This document shows, piece after piece, positions 1 to 13,122 of a DNA stretch of 64,000 nt (its first letter is position 1; every line of letters begins with the position of its first letter). The notes below the pieces were generated by a model. That model did no database searches and was not told the origin of the DNA. It saw nothing but the letters and a program-made list of their open reading frames with translations. Origin of the DNA: Anisus vortex (lineage: Eukaryota > Mollusca > Gastropoda > Planorbidae). The stretch spans positions 15,943,124 to 16,007,123 of the forward strand of contig OX421509.1 of NCBI GenBank assembly GCA_949126835.1, in the 5' to 3' direction. Made by a program: the position numbers and the translations under genes.

Positions 1-432
1 TTGGTACGTTTTCATTGGTCTTTCTCGATATTTCCATTGGTACGTTTTCATTGGTCTTTCTCGATATTTCCATTGGTACGTTTTCATTGGTCTCTCTCGA
101 TATTTCCATTGGTACGTTTTCATTGGTCTTTCTCGATATTTCCATTGGTACGTTTTCATTGGTCTTTCTAGATATTTCCATTGGTACGTTTTCATTGGTC
201 TTTCTCGATATTTCCTTTGGTACGTTTTCATTGGTCTCTCTCGATATTTCCATTGGTACGTTTTCATTGGTCTCTCTCGATATTTCCATTGGTACGTTTT
301 TATTGGTCTTTCTCGATATTTCCATTAGTACGTTTTCATTGGTCTTTCTCGATATTTCCATTGGTACGTTTTCATTTTTCTTTCTCGATATTTCCATTGG
401 TACGTTTTCATTGGTCTTTCTCGAGATTTCCA
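1..432. repeat. 36-bp minisatellite, cut by window start
   Basis: About twelve tandem 36-bp units, each with TTGGTACGTTTTCATTGG followed by a TTTCTCGATATTTCCA-like half. Copies differ by single bases. Because 36 is a multiple of three, the array stays open in two frames and gives low-complexity peptides. This is a by-product of the period and no gene is called. The array runs off the left edge. Confidence 0.95.
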
Positions 433-966
433 TCTATTCTTGTATATGTTCAATGATGTCTCTATTATTTATGTGGCTATGTCTAAAACTGTATCATGCG
501 TTGACAGTTTGTACAGTGACATATTGTGACCTTAACTTTAAGCTACAGCTAAAGCGAAGTTAATATTTCTGTACGCAATAGAATAAACCCAATAATAGTC
601 ACAGTTCTTACACTTTGATATCTACGTCACAGCTATGTGATACTAAAAATATATATATATATTTACTACGGGTGATAATAGTTAGGTGAGAATTTTCCCA
701 CAGAAATGACGGAATTCTTTTCACTGTGGGAACCACTATCCTGGGTCGACATTAACATTTCACTAAATCGCGAAAGTATCAAAATTACGTTTCAATTATA
801 GTTCAAAAGGAAATGTCTGAAAATAATTTCTTGTTTTTCTCTTTGACTAGTTTTACCGTATGTCATTTTTTGTTGTTTTTATTGTGTGCCGTTTGCTTAT
901 TGTCCGCCAAGCAACTGACATAATCCTGTGCTTCTATCTAAACTAGCGTTAGTCTCTCAGGGGATA
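433..966. other. Unique AT-rich DNA, no gene seen
   Basis: Nothing is recognised apart from a short AT dinucleotide run near 648-661. It may be downstream sequence of the minus-strand candidate exon that ends at 967. Confidence 0.5.
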
Positions 967-1109
967 TTATGCCTGACTGTTCATTCTTTGTCTATCTGTA
1001 TTGATTGCATGGAACAGTCGTGTACGGCACCAGCTAGACAGAGACAATAATCCACTGATAACTCCCATAGCGCCCAGCCATTGGTTCGCCCGTGACATTG
1101 AGCCTGTAG
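967..1109 (-). CDS. Candidate terminal exon, unknown protein with one membrane segment
   Basis: On the minus strand a pyrimidine-rich stretch ending in CTCAG (plus-strand 1110-1114) could be an acceptor. From there an open frame of about 46 codons runs to a TAA at 967-969. It encodes a short polar start, a hydrophobic Gly/Ser-containing segment (QWLGAMGVISGLLSLSSW) that could cross a membrane, then a basic tail ending in NSQA. Base composition is more GC-rich than the flanks, which favours coding. The shape, one hydrophobic Gly-rich helix near a basic C-terminus, loosely recalls the end of PEX11-type peroxisomal proteins, but this is only a resemblance. No upstream exon was found at higher coordinates. 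It could equally be a pseudogene fragment or a chance open frame. Confidence 0.3.
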
Positions 1110-1684
1110 CTGAGATTGTCGTGATTGGGGATTGTGGGCAACAAAGCAAGTGTTAGATCCCCATAAGACCCTTCAAAATCAATGTAAAATATCGCAATAA
1201 GATCATTTCTGAAAATTGTTCATTTCGCGAATACTTAGTTGTAGTTTATCTCAAAGTTGATTTGAATAGTTCACTTACAAATGTCTATGTTTTGAAATGT
1301 TGCAAGATTTTAATTCTAGACTTATCCTCATAGGTGTAAGTTCACAGTTACTTTGTTTTTAATTATTGGATGTATGTTGATGTATTGGTATCAGCCTTGA
1401 AGTATTTCTTAGATCATCCGTAGATAAAACGATGTCTGCCTGGTGAACATTAGATGAACAGAACTTATTGATTGAAATATCGCGGGATCATTGCTCAATT
1501 GGAAGACCTAAATGGAAAAAGAAAAAGACGGACGTTTAGAATAGCTTCATTAGCGGCGTTTTAGCGTGTTGAGCTGTAACTCTGGCAGATTGGACTGAAT
1601 GTTCATGCATTAACTTGATACTGACTTCTAATGATTCCTTTATTTACATCGCTGTTGCCCTTTATGGGGACGTATGGATACAAG
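1110..1684. other. Unique DNA, no gene seen
   Basis: No convincing exon, RNA gene or repeat. If the minus-strand candidate at 967-1109 is real, this would be its intron. Confidence 0.45.
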
Positions 1685-2329
1685 TCAGCTTGTGACTGAT
1701 TTTTTAAGTATAAGCTCAGCTTGTGACTGATTTTATAAAATAAGCTCAGCTTGTGACTGATTTTATAAGTAAAAGCTCAGCTTGTGACTGATTTTATAAG
1801 TAAAAGCTCAGCTTGTGACTGATTTTATAAGTATAAGCTCAGCTTGTGATTGATTTTTATAAGAAAAAGCTCGTCTTGTGACTGATTTTATAAGTATAAG
1901 CTCAGCCTGTGACTGATTTTATAAGTTCAGCTTGTGACTGATTTTATAAGTATAAGCTCGGCTTATGACTGATTTTATAAGTATAAGCTCAGTTTGTGAC
2001 TGATTTTATAAGTATAAGCTCAGCTTGTGACTGATTTTATAAGTAAAAGCTCGGCTTGTGACTGATTTTATAAGAATAAGCTCGACTTGTGTCTGATTTT
2101 ATAAGTATAAGCTCAGCCTGTGACTGATTTTATAAGTTCAGCTTGTGACTGATTTTATAAGTATAAGCTCGGCTTGTGACTGATTTTATAAGTATAAGCT
2201 CAGCCTGTGACTGATTTTATAAGTTCAGCTTGTGACTGATTTTATAAGTATAAGCTCAGCCTGTGACTGATTTTATAAGTATAAGCTCAGCTTGTGACTG
2301 ATTTTATAAGTATAAGCTCAGCTTGTGAC
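1685..2329. repeat. 31-bp minisatellite
   Basis: About twenty tandem units built on AGCTCAGCTTGTGACTGATT followed by TTATAAGTATA. Several units lack the GTATAAGCTC part and are shorter, so the array mixes long and short forms. Ends abruptly in unique sequence. Confidence 0.95.
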
Positions 2330-3631
2330 CTAGATATTTTTGTATTTTGCGGTCTCAGAGAAATAAAAGGCCACATGTCTTGGCTCGTATTTGAAAAATG
2401 GATTTATTGAAATAAGCACGAGCGAAACGGTGTTTAATAGATGACTCTGTTGTTCAATGAGGTATGTCATGGGAATCAAATTAGGTATTTGAAATTTGAG
2501 AGAACTTTGTGTGGAAGAAATGCCAAAGCAAAATATGACTTTCCTATTCAGTGTGACAGATATAATTGTAAAAAAAAAAAATTTTTGTCTGACCTTTGCC
2601 CCGTTTGTTATATTTAAAACTATTATCAGTTTTTCCGACAATCTTGTTGCAGTCTACCAAATATGGAAATATAAAAACTGAAATGGTACAATATTCTTTA
2701 AAACTGTTACAATTCAAAAGCAATGATAATTGACTTATAACTTAATATGTTCTATAACTTAAGAAGACAAAATAAAATGACTAGGTGTAAGACTATGAGA
2801 TGTTATTTAAATAGTAAATGTTTGTATCATTTGTAGAGTGTACTAGCAACAAGGTGAATCCATGGCAAGTAGACTGCTAATTGACAGCTTAACTTGTCCG
2901 TCGTTTTGTCAAAATATGCAAAATATACTCCACGTCATCTCGACATTACAAAGTTACATACCGGTAGTGTAGTATCTACTATCTAGTCAACGGGAATACA
3001 TAAGCCAAACATATTAAGTCCATAAAAAGGAAGCATCAGTTTGTTAGACTAAGGTTATCAGAGTCCATCTTTAATATCCAGTAGTGGCGTTTAGATCGGG
3101 GCCGATTACGCTCATACGGTTAGAATTTCAACCGAAATTTATTCATGACCTGTATATATTTGTCCAAATGTTTACGAAGCCTATACAATACTCCGATACT
3201 CCACCGCAAATACTGTTAAAGAACAGCATTCAACTTGTAGTGAAGTCACGTGATACCATTATATTCAAAATCAGCCTGATCTTTCAAACAAGTTCCAAAG
3301 AGTATTATATTTAAAAAAGTACTATTTAGTAAAAGGAATCCATTTACCACAATCTTATAGTGCTTGCAAACTGTTGCACTACACAGTCCTTGTAATACGA
3401 CCTTAAGGACCTGCACGTGCTTACTGAAGCTGAACGAAACATTGATTTCTCGAGTAATAAACCAGAAATCTATGTTTTATAATCAACTTATATTTCTAGT
3501 CGCTCATGTAACGTGGAGACGCTAGTCAGTTCAGAAAAATACACATATCTAGTCTTGTTCTGATTCTCTCGATTACATTCCATGGTATTTCTGAAGTCTT
3601 TTACAAATTCTTGATAGTATTTTATTTGTGT
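2330..3631. other. Unique AT-rich DNA, no gene seen
   Basis: Open frames on both strands here are short, AT-rich and lack recognisable motifs or splice context. Nothing is called. Confidence 0.5.
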
Positions 3632-3716
3632 CATGTTCTGTAAGGAATAGAATAGATGAGTCTATGTGTGTCAAGTTCTGTAATGAATAGAATAGATGAT
3701 TCTATGTGTGTCATGT
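3632..3716. repeat. Short 44-bp tandem duplication
   Basis: Two full and one partial copies of a unit containing GTTCTGTAATGAATAGAATA followed by GATGATTCTATGTGTGTCA. A small, young-looking array. Confidence 0.8.
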
Positions 3717-4252
3717 TGATATTTGTGTATTAATATAATTGCTTATATATTTATATCGATATGTCTTTGTAAATTAATAATAATATTCTGTGTCTAAATC
3801 CTTATAGATATCAGTATTTATGTGAATATTGATATTTGTTATGTTTCTTATATCTTATGATTTGACCTTCTAATGCTAATGGGTTCCTAGTGTCATTTTT
3901 TATAATACCACGTTCCACATTGGTCACGAGAAAAATCTCGTATTAAATCGATTTCTAAAAAAAATTATATGAAGATACTCCAGAGAGTCGATCATATTTT
4001 TTGATAGATTTGTTGCCTTTGCATGGCTTGAAGCATTCCATTAATATTCCAACTGACCTTTTAACTCTTTGCAGATTTCTATCGAACTGGACATGGAGGA
4101 ATTCCCTTGTGAGATAAGCGCAAAAGTGCAATATTTTAACGGTCATCTTTTTTTTCTCTTATATTTATGGCCCTTTACGATTATTCCATTTTTGTGTGTT
4201 TCCGTTGGGAAGTCAGACAGTGCTGCTATTGAAAAGCAATATTGCCACACGT
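3717..4252. other. Unique AT-rich DNA before CTAT array
   Basis: An acceptor-like TTTTAACTCTTTGCAG near 4060-4075 precedes a short open stretch on the plus strand. There is no supporting donor or family match, so no exon is called. Confidence 0.4.
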
Positions 4253-4669
<417 letters not shown>

Positions 4670-5023
4670 AGTATTTCCTGATTGCCGTATCTGCCACCAT
4701 GCTATGACTATATAATGTCTGCCACCATGCTATGTGTATATGACAATTGTAATCGAACACGACCAATTTTAATTTAGGTCGTAATATTGTTTGGCGTGAG
4801 AGGTACAAACTAGTTATAAAATAATGAATGTATTAACGCCAAGTGCTAAACCTGCCATCCAAACATTTCTCTAGTGATTGAGCAGAGATAAAATCTATCC
4901 ATACATATTGCAAACATTCTATTACAGACATGCAAAGGTTATTGGAATTCCGTTCTGCTGGTGGGTTAAGTGCCACCTTGCTAGACACGTGACAGTCCTC
5001 GGCAAAATGTCAAGTGGCGACAA

Positions 5024-5055
5024 GCCACACGTTGATTGGTGTGGAAACGTGTGGC
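5024..5055. repeat. Perfect 10-bp inverted repeat (hairpin)
   Basis: GCCACACGTT at 5024-5033 and its exact reverse complement AACGTGTGGC at 5046-5055 are separated by 12 bases. It is strong for an AT-rich neighbourhood and could be a footprint or a regulatory palindrome. Confidence 0.6.
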
Positions 5056-8000
5056 CTTTACCACACTAACACATAGTAGGCTACATGCAAAGGCCAGCTG
5101 GTTGGTTGAATGTGATGGAATAGAGCTGTTCTATTCACACACTTGACAAAACAACCAACTAGGAAGTGGTGGTTTTTTTTTACATTCGAGCACACCTTTC
5201 ATCATGTTTTATCTATTTCATTGTTACAACATAATTCATAGCACGTTTCATCCATTTCATTGTTACAATATGAAATAAGTTTATGTGTGTCTGGAGAAGA
5301 AAAACTATAATTGTACTTCACCTGCCAAGCTATTCCATCTAGCACATGTGTGCATCGGCAATATTGGTCAATCATATTTTCTTTAAGATATATATTTTGT
5401 TGTTGTTTCAGCCATTTACCTGTCTGTTTTTTTTAAGTATGTTTGTTTGCATAATACGGTAATGGTTAATTTGTTTTTCTTTTAAAATGCCAAAGCTTTT
5501 ATTTTGTTAATTTTATGTCGTTGTCTGCCACAAGTCATGAACATGCCAAAGTAATGATCAAGTTATTGATAAACCATTTTGTGGCCTTTTCAAAATTACC
5601 TTCCTGCATCATCCAGACATTTTGTAGAACTCCCTTGAGTGTTGTTCGAATAAAGTTATGCAGAATTTAATGATTCTACTAGATTTGAACATACTCTGCA
5701 TGTTGAAAAGTTTTTTTGATGGTAGTGTAAACAATGTTGTGAAAAAAAAAAGAACAATATACTGTTTGTTTTTTTTCCTTGTTGTGACCGTGAGGAGGCC
5801 TTGACAATACAGAGTTCTTTGGAAAAGGGAAAGTTTCGAAAACCTGACTTGATTTTTCAAGTTTGGGAAAACTGAACACAGTTTTAGGCACATTTGAACA
5901 TTTCGCTATAATATAAAAAATGATTTATTCAAAATAATAGAAACAATTATTGACTTTGTCGTTACTGTGACGATGCGCTTCTAATTAGTCAGATACTTAA
6001 TTAGTCAGTGTAATCACTTGAATAATGTCTGCGCTTCAAGGTAAAACGTGTTATTCGGGGTGTGCCCTGTGTACATATTACGTCACACATCCTTGTATTA
6101 CGATGCCCAGCGGTGGGGAATGAGGAGGGCGTATTATATTGGCGGTAAGATTGGTCACCTTGATTCTTGACCTATTGTTTATCTAGGACACTTTGAGCGA
6201 GAGAGACGTGGATTGTACTTTTGTTAATAGCGACACGTGTGGTTCGAGGCCGGTGCTGATCGTCTATGGGATTGTTAGGGTTTTATTTTCTTTTGTATTG
6301 AGTATTGGTAGCGTTGTAAGCTTTTCTAACATATTGATATTATTTAGTTTCATTATACAGTTCAGTTGCACTTGCAATCAAATCTTGAAAATGATGAAGA
6401 AACAATATTGCTTCTACACTTACATCAACTGTTTATTGAACCAATACACACACACACACACATACACACACTATTACAGTTTACAGGTTTCATTCTGGTT
6501 TTCTTGCAGCTGACAAAGTTGTCCCGCCCCTAGCTCTTTAGTGATTGTTTGTGTTTTGTGACCTATTGGACTATTTGGTTGAGTGAAGTACTTAATGAAG
6601 CGGTAAATAGCCCACTCTGGTCTTGGTGCGGGTGAGGGCAATAGAACGTTCTAGAATACTAATACATTGAAGCGATAGTAATTTAAGATGACATCAGTCT
6701 GACATTAAGGATCAATAAGCAACGTTTAGTCAATACTGCTGCAAATGGAATATGGTACGCTATTAAGTCAGGCATTAGAGTATTTATGTTTCTTTAGCGT
6801 GTGTTGGTCTAAAGATTTTTGTATTGTCTTGCCGTGGTACTGTTGTTGATGAAGAATTTCTAAAAAATTAAAATATCTTGGCATTATACTTGTTTTATCT
6901 ATGTCGTTGACGTTATTTTTCTAAAATTGTACATTCTTGAATATTAGACACATTGTGCAATTAACGCGTTCAACTTTTTATACTTATAGTGTTAAATGAC
7001 TAACTATAACATTTTTCTAAGTACCTTTTGAGTCGAAAGTATATGAAAAGAAATGTATTCCTTCAGTGTAGGCTTTATATATTGCTGGAGGCAGTGCGTG
7101 TAATAATAATTAGTTTTCATATCATTTAGTCAACAATCGTATTAGAATCTTCCTACATTTCTCAGCGATCAGCTCTAATAATGGCTTCATTTATAACGGG
7201 TTAGATTTGTCTAGTAATAAATATAAGCAACGTCTATCCGTACATCAATTCTATGCTTCAAGTCTCTCCTGAATCACACAATCAATCAATGTTAGCAAGT
7301 TCGGTTGATCCCCACATCGTTGCTTAGTGTTGCGGATATCAATTTCAGGATAATCTTTCAATTTCAAGATCATTTGAAGCAAAACGTTTCTTTATCATCA
7401 GTTGCTATTCCTTTCTCTCCCTTCAACAGAAGACAATGTTTTAAATGTTCACTGTCAGCTCCGTTGTCCCGTCATCAAGTGTTGTCAATGTTTATTGCAC
7501 GTTTAATTCAGTGGAACAAAATTGTTTCTCTATTCATGACGTGCATTGAGAGTATGAAAGATTGAGATCATTAGAAAGTGAAATGAATCAGAGAATTGGC
7601 CATTTTTCTGCCCATTGTTTCATATGATCATGGCCACCCAGCGTCATCTGACTCACAGTAACGAAGAATGCCAGCTATTCGCTCCCCTTTATTTCTATTA
7701 TTAAACGAACGCAAACCTTGCATTCAAGTTAAAGTTTTATTTTTGGGTGATGCAAAAAACGTGCCAATTTTGAACGAAATAAAATTTAATTAGACAATTT
7801 AAATTCATTCATTAAAAAACAACAATAATAACACATAATTAATTATTTTTGTTGACCACAACCTCGGGCGTATGAAGCCGAAGTCCAACTTGACGGCTGG
7901 ATTTTCCAAATGTCTTTAAAAGAATACGTCAATAAATTTTGAACCATTCTTTAAACTCTATAACCTGAAAAGAAGAATTAGTTGACATATATATATATAT

Positions 8001-8185
8001 ATATATCCTCATTGTAGTTTACATTTTACATAACGAAAACATGTCTGTTGTTTAGTTCACTTTATTGAGTAGTTTTACATAATCAAACATTTGTAGATTT
8101 CATGGAAATATTTAGACATTGTTAACTTTATAACCATAATTGCACCATTTTTTTTTCATAAACATAGTCATTTAGACTAAACGAG

Positions 8186-8300
8186 ATAATTTTAATTTCA
8201 TGGACATAATGATATAATTTTAATATCATAATATCATGGACATAATGTTATAATTTTAATTGCATGGACATAATCATATAATTTTAATTTCATGGACATT
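8186..8300. repeat. Imperfect tandem repeat, ATTTCATGGACATAAT type
   Basis: Four diverged copies of a unit containing TAATTTTAATTTCATGGACA, separated by variable AT-rich sequence. Confidence 0.6.
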
Positions 8301-9601
8301 CAATACTTCCTTGATATAGTCTAAGTCTGGCATGTACATTGGGAATTGAAGAAATAAGTCAATAATTTCATCTGTGAAGTTCTAGTTATATAATATAATA
8401 TTGTCTTGTTACCTTGCATGTACAACAGATTATTGATGTCCCTGCAGAAGATTCAATTATTGAAGTGTTGTCGTTTTACTCTATTAAAAAAATAAAGTGT
8501 GTCGACTTGCTAGTTTTAAATCTAGCTTTTTACTTTCTAATCACGTGATATAATCAGTTGCCCTTTCAGATTCCACTATAACCGTATCGATCATGCCTCC
8601 TAGAATACGTTGGTTAAATTCAGAGGAGAAATGGCACAATCTTAGCCCGCGGCTTAAGTTGGACCAAAAAAAAATTTCTTTATAATTTTGGAATTCTGCA
8701 ATATCTAACATGGTTCTTCTACTTATAAAATATATTTTTAGTAGGTCATACACCTGTACACTACAAATATTTAATTTGTTTTGCAGCTAGTTGCTAGAAA
8801 CAGTCGTAAGCTATAGTATTTGGTTGATTATGTATACAGGCTGTATATGCCTATAGATGTATTTATATGAGTCAGTGGTTAATACAGACTTTGTGTGTGA
8901 GTAAACTGATTATTTTATCATGTGTGAATCCGTTGATAATTCAGCAGTATGTGTATGTCACTACTGGTATAAACAACGCAACTCTCTATGTAGACTAAGT
9001 TCGTGTATCCACTTGTTCAATAATTTAAATTATGTTTTCCCTAAGCTTTTTGCTCTGTTTTGATTAACTTCGATTGAGTAGATCTACGGCAGAAAGTAGA
9101 ACATTGATTAGCAGAGTCTTTTTTTTTTTCTCTCAGAATGCCAGCTAGATCTAGATACCGTCCACATTTTGTGGCCTCATCATAGTGAAAAGAGATATGA
9201 CTACTTTAACATAGTTTTCACAGGAAAGTTGCGTTAAAACAGTCATGAGAATTTTAAAGACAACCAGGAAAATATTCTCAGGGAAAATTACTTGCTTCAG
9301 ACGATTTGTTTATGTGTCGATAATTGGCGTTTAAAGCGAGATAATCGTGAATGAACATTAACATTGTAGATTTAATTTTCTCACTTACTAACTAGTCATT
9401 GATTAGTCATTGATTATATATACTCAATCAATATTTAATGTGGGTAAATAAACTGATTTACTTTGTTGATTACTGATATTATGATCATAGACAGGAATGA
9501 CCTCAATATTTTATCGTGGTTGTCATAAACAGAAATGACCTAAATATTTTATTGTGAGCTCGTGTATTTTACTCGACTTCCCTTACTTACAGACACTTAG
9601 T

Positions 9602-9788
9602 AAGGGGTCGGCAACTTTTTGATAATATTCTGCCAAAGTGGGATTTCTAATTCATTCAGCGTGCCAACAGCCATATAAGTCAACCTACAACACCAATCAA
9701 TTTCTTTATAAAAAAAAAAGACTTGAATTGCGTATTTGCGGGCCTTCCGCGTGTCATCGAAAATCGTTTCGTAGGTTGCCGACCGCTG
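9602..9788. mobile_element. Non-autonomous hAT-type MITE, copy 1
   Basis: Starts AAGGGGTCGGCAAC and ends GTTGCCGACCGCTG, the inverted termini typical of small hAT elements. About 187 bp with no coding capacity. It is related along its length (GTGCCA, TTTCTAAT and ATTCAG blocks) to the copy at 10237-10441. Its right flank (GACTAGACTA) matches the right flank of that copy but its left flank does not, so the two may descend from one insertion that was duplicated with its neighbour repeat. Confidence 0.7.
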
Positions 9789-10740
9789 GACTAGACTATC
9801 TTAATGTCTCTTTAGCTAGTGTCACTGGACTACTATGTAATCTGAATGTAGACTAGAATATATTACCAGTACCGTTTATGTAGCTAGAATCACTGGACTA
9901 CTATGTAATCTGAATGTAGACTAGACTAACTTACCGTTTTTGTAGCTAGAATCACTGGACGACAATGTAATCTGAATGTAGACTAGACTATCTTTCCGTT
10001 TTTGTAGCTAGAATCACTGGACTACTATGTAATCTGAATGTAGACTAGACTATCTTTCCGTTTTTGTAGCTAGAATCACTGGACTACTATGTAATCTGAA
10101 TGTAGACTAGACTATCCTTCCGTTTTTGTAGCTAGAATCACTGGACTACTATGTAATCTGAATGTAGACTAGACTATCCTTCCGTTTTTGTAGCTAGAAT
10201 CACTGGACTACTATGTAATCTGAATGTAGACTAGACCAAGGGTCGGCAACGCTTAGAAACTAGTGTGCCAAACTAGTATTTCTAATCCATTCAGTGTGCC
10301 TACAGCCTAAAAGTCACTCCTCCTATGGCACTCGATTTCTTGTACAAGCTACTCGAATAGCCTTCTTGAGGTTTCCACGTGCCATTGAAAATCAATCTGC
10401 GTGCCAAGTGTGGCACGCGCGTCATAGGTTGTCGACGCCTGGACTAGACTATGTTAATGTTTCTGTAGCTAGAGTTACTGGACTACTATGAAATCTGAAT
10501 GTAGACTAGACTATGTTAATGTTTCTGTAGCTAGAGTTACTGGACTACTATGAAATCTGAATGTAGATTAGACTATGTTAATGTTTCTGTAGTTAAAGTT
10601 AAAGGACTACTATGAAATCTGAATGTAGACTAGACTATCTTAATGTTTCTGGAGTTAGAGCCACTAGTCTAGTAAGTTATAAATGTAGACTAGACTATCT
10701 GTATGCTTGTTGACTTGTATTGACTATCTGAATACGTAGT
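9789..10740. repeat. 62-bp minisatellite interrupted by a MITE
   Basis: Tandem 62-bp units containing GTAGCTAGAATCACTGGACT, then ACTATGTAATCTGAATGTAG and ACTAGACTAT. Clean copies lie at 9880-10236. After the MITE at 10237-10441 the array continues in a second, more diverged form (GTTAATGTTTCTGTAGCTAG) until about 10740. Confidence 0.9.
10237..10441. mobile_element. Non-autonomous hAT-type MITE, copy 2, with 8-bp target duplication
   Basis: A 205-bp element starting CAAGGGTCGGCAAC and ending GTTGTCGACGCCTG. It is flanked on both sides by the same 8 bases, GACTAGAC (10229-10236 and 10442-10449), the size expected for hAT insertion. Taking out the element and one GACTAGAC restores an unbroken minisatellite unit, so the insertion into the array is directly visible. 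No transposase is encoded. Confidence 0.85.
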
Positions 10741-12805
10741 GAGAGGACTAACACAACTCCTGGTCGATGCTCCTTCAACTCTTCTACTTTCCGTCTTCCT
10801 GTTAGTCTCATGATGGTCACTATGCGGGGATGCTAACGACGTTAATCAACTGCCCACTCAGAACTCTGGCCTTTAGCTACTTCCTGCCCATTAAAGAAAC
10901 CAACATCTTCTAGTACAAATAGGATTAATTGCAGCCCTGTAGTTTTTATTTGTGCAAACTGTGTGTCCACAATAAAACATACTAACAACCATCAGTTATG
11001 TGAACTTCTACTCTTTATAACTACTGAGGAACGTTTCATTTGGATAAACTCTTACATGATAAAATCCATATGAAAATTCTATTTTCAACAGGTGAGAATA
11101 CTCATTTGTATCTCAAATACATGTATCACATTAATTGGTGAAAGTCATTGGCCACGGGGCATTATTCTGGCCTCCCAATCTTCACAAATACACAGGCCAC
11201 AGATAAGGATAAAATGAACCTCAGATAAAAGAGTTTTAATTTAGTATAACATAAATAATTACAAATAATATAAATGCTTACATGACCATACATATACTAT
11301 CTATAATATTACAGCCAAACCTGTATATGATTTAAAGAACAGAACTCTTTGATACATTTACATGTCAAAATACATTAAATAAACTTTAGATTAATGCCTT
11401 AAATTAAATTAAAGTAATATTATTTAATTGATTATTCCCAATAGTTGACTAATTTGCCTCCCCTTGTGTAATGATTGACTTTTTCCCTTCCCATGAATTA
11501 AAATCAAAACCTGATATTTAAAACATATTAGATCTATTAAGAAGTACTTAGAATATATAGAATAGAAGGCAACAGTTTCACAAATGGTTTTGATTTCACT
11601 TTAAACACTGATAAAAGTTATTTATTATTGTATATAATTAGATTTTTAAGATAATTATATAGTGTACAATTTTGTGGGTTTTTTTTAAAGTTTGTAATTG
11701 TTCATAATAGTTTAAACTTGGTCTCCATCAGATACCATTATTGTTTGACCTTGCCTTTAAATTGTAACTTGTTCAACAATAATTTGCCCCATTAAAATAT
11801 ATTCAATCTTTGCTATTAGATGTTTGGTTTAGAAACAATTATTTGACAATATTTGTTTTCAACTAAGCGCTAAAACAATAAATATTAACTGATTTATCTC
11901 GATATTTTATAAGCAGTGTATATAGGATCTAAGATAATATACTTGTACAAAGTCTGTCTATTTACATTTAGTTACATGTCTGTGTAGGTTTATTGTTTAT
12001 TGTTATTTGAAACTTACTATATGTTTGACATATAATTTCCTAAAGTACAAATTACACGGTTTATAATAAATAAATATATATACATAATATGTATGTATAT
12101 ATAATTGAATTTTGGTTGTGTGAAGTATTTCATTGTTGATGTATTATTGGTTTTATTAAACAATAAAACACATTGCTACTAATAGCTATAATAGTTTAGA
12201 AATTAAATAAAGATAAATGCCCTAATATTAAATATAGAAGTGTGTAACAGGCAGCCCGCGGGCTACACCACAGCCCACGAAGCCGTTAAGTGTGCCCCCC
12301 CCCCCCCCACACACACACAGAGCTGCTAAAGGCAGTTTTACAAATCATTATAGGCCTATTAATAATGTCAATACATTGTCAGAATGTCTGGCCCATCTAT
12401 TAAAGTCCTTAAGCTGCGGCACACCCTAGTATAACTCTTTCAGTTCCTCCAGCTATCAGCTTCAAATATACATTGATATCTTTTGTTACTTCCACTTTAC
12501 ATCTAATGCTATCTTGACTTCTTGGAGAATGACAGAATTAACCTAATCATCTGTGCTGGACTGTACTCTATAGTGTAAGGAGGAAAGAAATCTGTCTCAT
12601 TGAATGTACTTCAAATGAGTCAAATAGAGTAATGATCATTGAATGATCATAGAACAGCGCATGGGGTTCAAATAAATTTACAGAAAATTCTTTAAATAGG
12701 AACATTAGATGACCAGAAATCTGGGCCAGTTCCAGACATTAAATGTACCGGTACTATAATCTCATGGCAGTCGTGGTGACAGTTTTCTTCCCATATCTAA
12801 ACTAA
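10741..12805. other. Unique AT-rich DNA, no gene seen
   Basis: About 2 kb, very AT-rich after 11200. Holds a run of 14 C followed by a CA tract (12295-12320). No exon or RNA gene recognised. Confidence 0.5.
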
Positions 12806-12893
12806 TCTCTCTCTCTCTCTATCTCTCTCTCTCTCTATCTCTCTCTCTCTCTCTATCTCTATCTCTCTCTCTCTCTATCTCTCTCTCTCTCTA

Positions 12894-12930
<37 letters not shown>

Positions 12931-13019
12931 CTCTATCTCTCTCTCTCTCTCTATCTCTCTATCTCTCTATCTCTCTATCTCTATCTCTCTATCTCTCTCT
13001 CTCTGTCTCTCTCTCTCTA

Positions 13020-13053
<34 letters not shown>

Positions 13054-13122
13054 TCTCTCTCTCTATCTCTCTATCTCTCTATCTCTCTCTCTATCTCTCT
13101 CTCTCTCTCTCTCTATCTCTTT
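12806..13122. repeat. CT / ATCTCTCT microsatellite
   Basis: A 0.3-kb CT tract punctuated by A at spacings of 4, 6, 8 or more bases, so it is a mixture of ATCT, ATCTCT and ATCTCTCT blocks. Confidence 0.97.

Noticed and set aside
15..563. 182-codon plus-strand open frame of repeating LDISIGTFSLVF
   Set aside because: Produced by the 36-bp minisatellite, whose length is a multiple of three; no gene context.
9638..10491. Open frames of 72 and 65 codons
   Set aside because: They lie on the two MITEs and the 62-bp repeat.
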